NCBI GenBank assembly: GCA_030374805.1
Contig: JARGSG010000079.1
Span: 1 to 64,000 of the forward strand
Reading direction: 5' to 3'
From: Gracilaria gracilis
Taxonomy: Eukaryota > Rhodophyta > Florideophyceae > Gracilariales > Gracilariaceae
Length of the DNA stretch: 64,000 nucleotides
Shown: piece by piece, positions 1-7,995 of the stretch
Layout of the letters: each line of letters opens with the position of its first letter
Numbering within the stretch: the stretch's first letter is position 1
The notes under the pieces: generated by a model
What the model was told of the DNA's origin: nothing
Databases searched by the model: none
What the model saw: only the letters and a program-made list of their open reading frames with translations
Program-made: the position numbers and the translations under genes

Positions 1-288
1 GAAACAATTCTTCCTTCACAAAGGAGGGTAGGGCTGGAGTGGAGTAAAGACTCAACACTAAACAGCGGGGACGCCAGCGGAGACTCTGTAACGAAGTCTA
101 CAACGCTCGTCTGGACGCGTCCAGTACGCGATCACAAGCGGAGTTGAACTCGACGCTTGGAGTATACTCACGAGTGAGAGACAACCAACCCGGAACAGAA
201 AGGGCAGAGTGAAGGATGCAATGCAGCTTCCCCACAAGCAAGTAAAGGAGGAGCTGGAGTGGATTCAAGCTCAACACTCAACATCGAG
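1..288. other. unassigned left flank
   Basis: No gene is recognised. A plus-strand reading frame that starts at 209 simply runs into the LTR fragment that begins at 289, so it is not taken as a gene. The sequence just before 289 does not carry the purine tract that precedes the other copies of this LTR. Confidence 0.4.
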
Positions 289-568
289 TGTTGATGTTGG
301 GACATGGTCGAGTGCCTGTCAGTCCCTCAGGTTGGTCTCGGACTACTTGGAAGCAAAGTTGCATGGGACGATGGGCACTTTTGGGCACCCTCTTCGCAAA
401 AGCGCATATGCGCCTCTGCTCAACCCCAACGTGAAACGGCAATATGATTGGCTACTGCAAATGTCCTTGTGCAACGTGGTGTCTACAAGTGCCATGGATT
501 GTATGGAGAGTTATGGTGGCATGAGCCAAGTGGAGCTCTGTGATTGGACGAGGCTTAGAGTAGTAGAC
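289..568 (+). repeat. partial copia LTR, inverted relative to its neighbour
   Basis: The segment starts with TGTTGATGTTGGGAC and is nearly identical, in inverted orientation, to the first 280 bases of the LTR at 5559-6274. The similarity stops at 568, exactly where the terminal TG of the next LTR (569-1297) begins. It therefore looks like an older LTR cut by insertion of, or recombination with, the minus-strand copia element. A translation of this segment is open but is a shadow of the LTR. Confidence 0.8.
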
Positions 569-1297
569 TGACGCAACGAACGCAGGTTAGAGAAAGAAAG
601 GGGAAAGTAGTGAAGAAGATGAGTAAGACAAACAAAGGGGGTAGGCCACCTTCTTCCCGAGTTTAGTGATCGGGCAGCGATCGCAACCTACAAATACTCT
701 AGCGCGCGCCGCCGCTGTCAAAGCCAGCGACATAACTGCACACGTTGTCAAAGTGTACACTTTGACAGCAAAAGCGCGCGCAAAACACAATACGAATTCA
801 AACAACTAAATCAAATCACGCCAAAATCCAATGCCAACTCCATGATCCATATCTTGCTCTAAAAAATTGACAATTTCGGTCTGGCACAGCCAACACCCTC
901 GCGCAGCTCAGAATCGCACATTCGCTCCAAAACCCTTCATAGTAGCCCAGAATCGCATACATTGCACAACCCCTCACAATGGCCTATAATAACAGATACT
1001 CCGCTAACGCATAACTGGCCACCACCTACAGGCTGCAGCCAATCACAGCGTACCACTTCTTCCATCTGCCCTTCTCGCTCCATACAACACGTTCCACTTG
1101 TGCAAACCACGTTGCATGTAGCCATTTGCAGTAGCCAATCATATTGCAGTATCACGTTCGGTTCGCGGAGACACGCATATGCGCTTTTCTCATGAGGGTG
1201 CCCAAAAGTGCCCATGCTCCCCTGCAACTTTGTATTCCAAGTACTTGGAGCACCTTTGAGGGACTGACAGGCACTCGACCACATCCATACATCAACA
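569..1297 (-). repeat. copia downstream (3') LTR
   Basis: On the minus strand it begins TGTTGATGTATGG immediately after the polypurine tract and ends in GCGTCA. It aligns along its length with the LTR at 5559-6274 but with many substitutions and indels. The stop codon of the gag-pol frame (1292-1294) lies inside its first six bases. Confidence 0.82.
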
Positions 1298-4200
1298 CTC
1301 CTCCTCGAGTTCCTGACCAAGTCCAATCCTTTTCATGATGGCCTGAATACTCAATGGACCTAAGGGCTTCGTGAGAATGTCCGCATCATTCAACTCAGTT
1401 GGAATGTACTCGACATCAATCACAGACTCTTTTACCAGTTCCCGAATAAAGTGCAGCTTCACATCGATGTGCTTGGCGCGACCCGATGGGCATCTTTCTC
1501 CTGCACTCCAGTCGATCGCAACCTGGTTGTCCGATTGTAGAGGAACTGCACCATCGACGTCCAAGTCAAGTTCAGATAGTAGACGCTTCATCCACACAAC
1601 CTCCTGCGCTGCCATGGTCAAAGCGTAGTACTCAGCCTCTGCAGTAGACAATGCAACTGAAGCTTGTTTCTTTGCACCAAAGAATACCACGGCGGACCCA
1701 AACTTGATCATGTATCCCGACATGGACTTCCGATCGGACTTGTCGCCGGCATAGTCCGAATCGACATACGCTTCCATGTTCAGGGAGCCAGCGTGATAAT
1801 TCAACCCATGTTTGCAAGTTCCTTGTAAGTAGCGCAGAACCCGTTTCGCTGCCCTGTGACAGTATGGTGTTGGGTTGCTTTGATAACGTGCAAGAATGAG
1901 TACTGGTGCGAGAATGTCCACGCGTGTGCGAAGTGCCAAGTACAGCAGAGACCCGATCATCTGCTGGTATAGCTGCACATCCTGAAGGGTTTTGTCTTCC
2001 TCCTCCGCAAGTCCTGTGAAGAAAGATTCTACCATGGGGCTGCGAGCTGGTTTGCTCCTGTCAAGACCAAAGCGTCGAAGCATTCCTTCGATATACAACG
2101 GCTGTGCAAGTTGCATCCCAGTTAGACGACCATCGTCGTCTATGCTCCAAGTGAGTTCCACACCCAGGTAGAGAGTTACTTTGTTCTCAACACGGATCTC
2201 GTACAGGCTCCGAAGCTCCTCTAAGACCCCAGACCGTTCTTCTGCAGATGGAGTAAAGATTAGCAGATCGTCCACATACACAAGGATGTACGCGTAGCCT
2301 TTGTGTTTACTGGCTCGCCGAAACATACAATGAGCACTCGGCAACTCTTCAAATCCAATGGCTCGCAGATCGCCCGTCAACTTGGTGTGCCAGGCTAGAT
2401 GTGCTTGCTTTAGCCCGTACATTGCCTTTTGAAGCTTATAGCATCGTGAGCCAATTCCAGAAACACCGCGTGGTGACATTACCCAAACGTCCTCGTCGAG
2501 ATCCCCGTTGAGGAATGCAGTCTTCACATTCACCTGAGCAATATACATCTGCAAGCATAGAGTCAAGTAGAGGAAGAAACGTACTTTGCCAAACGAAACC
2601 ACTGGAGCATTCGTTTCCATGTAGTTCTCACCAAAGGTTTGGTGATTACCACCGGCCACGACTCGAGCCTTGAAGCGTTCCACCGAACCATCTGCATTAC
2701 GCTTGACCTTGAGCACAATGTGCGTGGGCAGTGGTTGTTGCGATGGAGACTTGTCCTCTTTCCAAGTATTCTTTGACTCAAGTGATGCGAGTTCATCTTC
2801 AATGGCTGCTCGCCATAAGCTCTGCTCGATGGGCGTCGCAGACATTGCTTCTTTCAGCGTAGGTTCATTACTTGTGGTAACCTGAACTGCAGATGTGGTT
2901 GCAGACGCAGCCATGTACCACCTCCGGGGTGCACGACGTGTGCGTTGCGGGTATCGTGGTGGTTCGGTAGAGTCGTCCGTGTCACCAGTAGGCTCGTGCG
3001 CTGTGTCGTTCGCAGGGTGGTGGTCACTTTCATCAGCAGAGCCATCACCTTCAGCATTGTCCACACCATCATCACTGCTTTCATTACTTGGTGCAGGTAA
3101 TGCTTCTTCGGCAATTGGGCCAGATTCATCATCGGGGCCACTCGTACTGTCACAAATGTCATCCACATTTACTTCGTCACCAGGATCATCTGGGTAAGAG
3201 CCGTCGGAGTCGGAGCATGGCGCAGGCTCAGAACTGTAGTCTGTGTCAGATGCACATTCATCCTCCATAAACTCCTCCAAGTACTCGGCACCAGGGAATG
3301 AATTCTCATCAAATGTGACATGACGTGAGTGCATGATGCGCGGTAGACCATCATCATCTCTGACAAGTACATCGAATACACCATGCTCAAGAGTCTGCAA
3401 GTACACCCCCTCAAGTGCACGAGACTCGAACTTGGTTCCTTCGATCATCTTCAGTACGAAAGCTGCACATCCAAACACACGGGTATGCTTCAATGTCGGT
3501 CTATTTCCCGTCATCAACGAGTACGGAGTGCTTCCAGTAGTTGAATGTGGAACACGGTTCCGCACAAACTGTACATGTTTCAACGCAAAGACCCACAAAC
3601 ATTCCGGTAGATTGGCCTGAATGAGCATAGCCCGAGCTGCTTCCTCCATAGTGCGATTGATGCGCTCGGCTATGGCGTTGTGTTCCGAAGTGTACGGAGG
3701 TGAAAAGGAAGTGTCTTCAAATGCGTTTTCTGGATTATCTTGCAATGCAATGTATTCCTTAGCGCCATCCGAGTGCAGTTTCTCCACCGCCACTCCTCCA
3801 AGCTGCTTGAGCTTCTGCGCAACACCATCATACACCTCACTGATTTGGCTGCGGTGTTTCATGAATCCAATGATAACATATCGTGAGTGGTCATCCACGA
3901 ATGCTGACGCATACTTAAACCTGTCCGGAAACGATGTGGTGAGTGGACCGATGATGTCAGTGTGCACTTTGTCACCAACTGACGATTCACGACTAAATGA
4001 ACCAGGAAACGGTAGTTTGTGCGCTTTTCCAAGACGGCATGACCGACAGACCTCCTCCATTTTCGCAAGACTTGGCACACCATCTGCATGTTTGTGAACA
4101 ACTTGCAAGTCTCTGGGGTTCATATGTGCAAGTCTTCGGTGCCATAGCTGTGTCAAAGCAGTCATCGAGGCCTTCAATGCGCAATCCAAATCAACCTGGC

Positions 4201-5635
4201 TGGAAGTAAGAGCTCGTTCATGAGTGAAATGCGCTACCGGTTCCGGCAAAGTGTACAGTCCGGAACGTTTATCGCGCTTTCCCGACCCAATGTGCAAACC
4301 ATTGTCATGAATCAGACGAACTTTTGCAGAACGGAAACGTGACTCAATCTGTTTGTCGGCTAAGCAACCTACAGAAACCAAGTTGTACTCCATTGAAGGA
4401 ACCAGGAGTGCATCACTCAGACGTAAATTCACATTCTCGAAAGGCAAAATCACATCTCCACGCTGAGTTGCAGACACACATGTCTTATCTGCAAGCTGTA
4501 TAACACGCTTCTCCACATCATGCAGTGTACTGGGAATGAATGCGGAAGCAGAATGGAAGTAGTGCGAGGTCGCTCCACTATCTGCGTAAGTGTCCATATC
4601 TCTTTGAGTGGGTGGTAGAACCGTTGCTTTCTCCATAGACATGCCAGCTATTTCGATCTTGGACGATTTGCTGGATGATTTTGAAGAGGTCTTCGGCTTA
4701 TCTTTTGACTTCAATGTAAGCTTGTCCAGGATACTCTTCGGTAAATGGTTGTCCGAATTGTCTGGGTTCATGTAGCATCGGTCCTGAGTGTGTCCATCAC
4801 GATCACAAAAATCGCAGTGATGACCATTGGTGCTACCAGCTGCCAGTGCACGATTAGTAGGAGCATCATCAGAGTCATTTCCATCTCGATGATTTGCACT
4901 TGCAGAGGTACCAGACTGCCTTCCAGAACCTTTTCCTTTATTCTTCTTGCGACTGCGACTACGTCCAGAAGCTATATGACGTGCATTGTACTCATCGATA
5001 AGTGTGGTAGCAACATAATCCCAAGTCAGTTCGGATATTTCCTTGGTGCGCAACGCCGCAGCGGTAGACTCCAAAGAACTTTGCGGATCAATAGAAGCCA
5101 AAAGCATAGGAGCCTTATGCGATTCCGGAATAGCGGCATCCTTGCCCATGCGATCCAACTGTGAGAAAAATGCAGTGAATTGATCGACATACTCAGACAT
5201 GTTCTGTCCATTGTACGACATACGGAACAGTTGGGTCTGAACCGCGATCCGAGAAACCGTTCGATTAGATGCATAACGCGCATCAAGCATCTTGGGTATT
5301 CGTGCCGGATCATCATCCACGTCCATTACCACACGTAGAGGAGCATCGCCAAGTGCACATATGATGATCCCACAGGCCTTCTCACGCTTAGACATTGTGC
5401 GAATGGCCTCTGCAGAAGATCCTTGACCATCCGTACCAGTGGTATCAGTGGATACAGACTGCTCAGCATCAGTGTTAACAACATTCCAGACACCTTTGAT
5501 GCGACATGCGGCACGAAGACGATGCCGCCAGAGTGCGTAATCCTCACCGCGCTTGCCATGTAACGATACGCACGCAGGTAGGGTAGAAAGGGAAGTAAGT
5601 AGAGATGGATATGGAAGAAAGAGAAAGTAAAACAA
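1292..5635 (-). CDS. copia Gag-Pol polyprotein
   Basis: An open frame of 1447 codons encodes all proteins needed for copia retrotransposition. Visible in order: a Gag capsid-like region (about residues 25-230); a CCHC zinc knuckle CDFCDRDGHTQDRC (274-287); an aspartic protease motif DSGA (about 352); the His/Cys zinc-binding region before the integrase, with WHRRLAH and CRSC; an integrase core with HTDIIGP, HSDGAKEY and the AIAERINR glutamate; RT with QVNVKTAFLNG and YVDD (about 1120); and RNase H with YVDSDYAGD and LSTAEAEYYAL. The frame is open to 5635, inside the upstream LTR, but that first codon is TTG. The first in-frame ATG (about 5395) lies after the start of the Gag domain. The true start is therefore unclear, and a one-base slip near the LTR edge is possible. 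No internal stop codon is present, so the element may be young or still active. Confidence 0.9.
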   Translation of the reverse strand: MFYFLFLPYPSLLTSLSTLPACVSLHGKRGEDYALWRHRLRAACRIKGVWNVVNTDAEQSVSTDTTGTDGQGSSAEAIRTMSKREKACGIIICALGDAPLRVVMDVDDDPARIPKMLDARYASNRTVSRIAVQTQLFRMSYNGQNMSEYVDQFTAFFSQLDRMGKDAAIPESHKAPMLLASIDPQSSLESTAAALRTKEISELTWDYVATTLIDEYNARHIASGRSRSRKKNKGKGSGRQSGTSASANHRDGNDSDDAPTNRALAAGSTNGHHCDFCDRDGHTQDRCYMNPDNSDNHLPKSILDKLTLKSKDKPKTSSKSSSKSSKIEIAGMSMEKATVLPPTQRDMDTYADSGATSHYFHSASAFIPSTLHDVEKRVIQLADKTCVSATQRGDVILPFENVNLRLSDALLVPSMEYNLVSVGCLADKQIESRFRSAKVRLIHDNGLHIGSGKRDKRSGLYTLPEPVAHFTHERALTSSQVDLDCALKASMTALTQLWHRRLAHMNPRDLQVVHKHADGVPSLAKMEEVCRSCRLGKAHKLPFPGSFSRESSVGDKVHTDIIGPLTTSFPDRFKYASAFVDDHSRYVIIGFMKHRSQISEVYDGVAQKLKQLGGVAVEKLHSDGAKEYIALQDNPENAFEDTSFSPPYTSEHNAIAERINRTMEEAARAMLIQANLPECLWVFALKHVQFVRNRVPHSTTGSTPYSLMTGNRPTLKHTRVFGCAAFVLKMIEGTKFESRALEGVYLQTLEHGVFDVLVRDDDGLPRIMHSRHVTFDENSFPGAEYLEEFMEDECASDTDYSSEPAPCSDSDGSYPDDPGDEVNVDDICDSTSGPDDESGPIAEEALPAPSNESSDDGVDNAEGDGSADESDHHPANDTAHEPTGDTDDSTEPPRYPQRTRRAPRRWYMAASATTSAVQVTTSNEPTLKEAMSATPIEQSLWRAAIEDELASLESKNTWKEDKSPSQQPLPTHIVLKVKRNADGSVERFKARVVAGGNHQTFGENYMETNAPVVSFGKVRFFLYLTLCLQMYIAQVNVKTAFLNGDLDEDVWVMSPRGVSGIGSRCYKLQKAMYGLKQAHLAWHTKLTGDLRAIGFEELPSAHCMFRRASKHKGYAYILVYVDDLLIFTPSAEERSGVLEELRSLYEIRVENKVTLYLGVELTWSIDDDGRLTGMQLAQPLYIEGMLRRFGLDRSKPARSPMVESFFTGLAEEEDKTLQDVQLYQQMIGSLLYLALRTRVDILAPVLILARYQSNPTPYCHRAAKRVLRYLQGTCKHGLNYHAGSLNMEAYVDSDYAGDKSDRKSMSGYMIKFGSAVVFFGAKKQASVALSTAEAEYYALTMAAQEVVWMKRLLSELDLDVDGAVPLQSDNQVAIDWSAGERCPSGRAKHIDVKLHFIRELVKESVIDVEYIPTELNDADILTKPLGPLSIQAIMKRIGLGQELEEEC
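5547..5558 (-). other. candidate primer-binding site
   Basis: Directly after the terminal CA of the upstream LTR the minus strand reads TGGCAAGCGCGG. The leading TGG would pair with the CCA end of a tRNA, as expected for minus-strand priming. The tRNA cannot be named from this window. An ATG that spans the LTR/PBS junction (5559-5557) is in a different frame from Gag. Confidence 0.4.
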
Positions 5636-6274
5636 GTGAAGGTTGACGGCCTTCGGTCGACCCGTTTACTCGAGGGTCGTCGATCGCAACCTACAAATAC
5701 CCTAGTGCGCGCTTCACCGTCGTCGCAGCAAGCGCCGACGGCGGTCGTTACAAGTTGCACGTGTGTGCAGTTGTACACGGAAAGCGCGCGCAAACTAGAG
5801 TACAACAATTTCAAATAACTAAATCAATCAACACTACAAATCCATTGCCAGTCCTTTGATTCAGAACCAGATCTAAAAAATCATCAATTTGCATGGCGGC
5901 ACTACAACCGCCTTGCGCAGCCCAGAATCGCATATTGCATGCAAAACCGCCCATTCCAGCCTAGAAACGCACATCCTCGCTATCTGCATAGTTAGTCTAC
6001 TACTCTAAGCCTCGTCCAATCACAGAGCTCCACTTGGCCCATGCCACCATAACTCTCCATACAATCCATGGCACTTGTAGACACCACGTTGCACAAGGAC
6101 ATTTGCAGTAGCCAATCATATTGCCGTTTCACGTTGGGGTTGAGCAGAGGCGCATATGCGCTTTTGCGAAGAGGGTGCCCAAAAGTGCCCATCGTCCCCT
6201 GTAACTTTGCTTCCAAGTAGTCCGAGACCAACCTGAGGGACTGACAGGCACTCGACCATGTCCCAACATCAACA
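5559..6274 (-). repeat. copia LTR shared by two elements
   Basis: On the minus strand it starts TGTTGATGTTGGGAC and ends in GTTACA. It acts as the 5' LTR of the element at 569-6274. At the same time it follows a copia ORF tail and purine tract at 6275-6400 exactly as a 3' LTR would. Its closest relative in the window is the inverted fragment at 289-568, not the other LTR of its own element. Confidence 0.82.
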
Positions 6275-6400
6275 CTCCTCCTCGAGTCCCTGTGCAAGTC
6301 CAATTCGTTTCATAATTGCAAATATTCTTGCAGGGCTCAGCGGTTTGGTTAAGATATCAGCATCGTTTAGCTCACTAGGAACATAGTCCATAATCCTCAC
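6269..6400 (-). pseudogene. 3' end of a second copia pol gene
   Basis: The minus strand encodes about 40 residues closely matching the C terminus of the complete copia polyprotein, including ELNDADILTKPL, AIMKRIGL and the terminal EEEC, followed by a stop inside the LTR start. Upstream of about 6400 the similarity ends abruptly and the LINE leader begins. This copy was therefore cut by the LINE insertion or by a rearrangement. Only the last part of the RNase H domain remains. Confidence 0.82.
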
Positions 6401-7478
6401 CAACTTGCAACTTTTTTTCTTCTGGGAGTTCGTGAGTGCAAGCGGGTCCAGGGACGCAGTCGTACGAGACTAGTATCCTGCCGCGCCCTCCTGCAAAGGA
6501 CGGTGGACTGAGGCCCTGTTCAATCAGGAATCTCCAGGTTATTGCAACCGGAGAGCCGAAGGAGTACTCGGGGAAACTTGGCGAACGCCAGCACCCATTG
6601 GGGGAAGCCAGAGCGGTACAAGTCGAAGCGGAGCTTCGGGGCGGAAACCTGTGTGTCCACAGAGGCACTCAAGACTGCACCGGAGTGGCCGCGTTCGCTA
6701 CGCAGTGACGGCCAAGTGGGAGCACTTGTGTCGGAGCGTCCAAAGCCCTTTGTTACGACTTTCACAGGCGGCCCGGCTGCCACCGCCCAGCCTCAGGTTT
6801 GTGAAACCCTCTGGGTGTAGTACCCGCTCCATTGACACGAAGGCAGTGGTCCAGAGTTGACTGCTGTGGGGTTACCCCCCAGAAAACCTCATTTCAGGCA
6901 TCTGAAAAATTTCAACGCCGATCCGGGTGGACGCTGTCAAATTTTCGTCGGAGGCGCCCTGAATCTGTAGAGAAGCGTTTTATCTTTCAAACGAGCTACA
7001 GATCGCTTTCGGCAAGTAACTGGATCAGAAGTTACAAGCCTCCGGAGCTCATCGGCAAATCGCCGTTTTTGACCCTTCTGGGGCACCCCCCTCAAACGAC
7101 CCCAAAAACGACGATTTCGCAAAACGTCCAAAAGTTACAAGTATCTTGCAACGTGTCAAAGCCGCCGCCGGTGGGCACATAAATCCAATCATTTGAGACC
7201 AAATTGGATCAAAGTTGGAAAGTAACTATATCGACGCTGAGCTATCCGGAGTACCTTGGATTGCACCTGGACAAGTGCAAAACGAGTAAAAAGTAGTTTA
7301 AGTAGAGTTTAGCAGGTTTCGTGAGAGAAAGTCCAAAAAAGCGCAAAAAAAAATTGAAAAAATTGAAAACACAAAAAAGTCGCAGAACACGTGAAAAGTG
7401 CATCAAGAAGCCATAAGAGCCATCAAAACAAAAGAAAAAGACAAAAAATTTTAGAAAATTTTTCAAAAAAATTGAAAA
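6401..7478 (+). other. LINE 5' untranslated leader
   Basis: About 1.08 kb lie between the copia break and the ORF1 ATG. No coding frame here looks real; the open frames on both strands are short and mutually overlapping. The last 200 bases are very A-rich. The first 450 bases are GC-rich and have several short inverted repeats. Such leaders usually carry the internal promoter of a LINE, but no promoter motif is named here. Confidence 0.55.
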
Positions 7479-7995
7479 ATGACTTCTCACCAAACCACGT
7501 CCTCTAACATTGAGAACCGTTTCAGCCCTTTGGCTGACGCCGGGGAGACCATGGAAGGCATTCGCTTCCCACTTGATGGTAATAGCGAACCTGAATCCGA
7601 ATCTTGGAGACCAGGTCTTTCAAAGACCGTTCGGAAGAAAGTTTCGCCGACCCCAGACCGCAAAGGCCCTCAGCCTGTGTGCACCCCGGACGAGGCGAGG
7701 GCCACCTTTGGAGCGTACCACTGCAATCACTGCAAGTACAGGAGCAGTGACCGCCGATCCGAAAGATATCACTATGGAAGCGGCCCAAACGAGCCCATTG
7801 GAACCGCTTCAGACTCCAAATGAGAGTCTGTCATCGGATTGGGACCACGATGGTGCTCCCACTTATGACCACGAAATGCGTCGTCCGAACAGATTGGTAC
7901 GAAATGTGTTCTCTGTGAGCATTAATGTGCCGTCGACTACGACGCAAACCGGTCCAATTCCACATAACGGTCACCAGAATGGTGAGGCGTTGTGA
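7479..7995 (+). pseudogene. LINE ORF1, internally deleted
   Basis: ORF1 of LINEs makes an RNA-binding protein. This copy begins at ATG 7479 with an N terminus containing NRFSPLADAG, seen in ORF1 proteins of other non-LTR elements. At 7716/7717 it jumps to sequence that corresponds to codons near the ORF1 C terminus of copy 2. Relative to copy 2, 1676 bp (11129-12804) are missing, which is not a multiple of three, so the last third is read in another frame and the original frame stops at 7823. The C-terminal frame ends at TGA 7993-7995 and overlaps the start of ORF2. The zinc-ribbon and central parts of the protein are lost. Confidence 0.85.

Larger units (their letters stand above)
569..6274 (-). 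mobile_element. Ty1/copia LTR retrotransposon
   Basis: A minus-strand element with LTRs at 5559-6274 (upstream) and 569-1297 (downstream) around one long gag-pol frame. Both LTRs begin TGTTGATG and end in CA. The purine-rich GAGGAGGAG just before the downstream LTR is a good polypurine tract and lies in the last codons of the ORF. Domain order (Gag, protease, integrase, RT, RNase H) is that of Ty1/copia. No matching target duplication is found, because the upstream LTR is directly joined to the tail of a second copia copy at 6275-6400. The two LTRs differ strongly although the coding frame is open, so the unit may be a recombinant. Confidence 0.88.

Noticed and set aside
937..1326. 129-codon minus-strand ORF similar to frames at 209-571 and 5992-6303
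   Set aside because: The similarity comes from three copies of the same LTR; the frames do not start or stop at equivalent, functional places.
6436..7182. Several 60-120 codon ORFs on both strands
   Set aside because: They overlap each other in a GC-rich LINE leader and show no motif.
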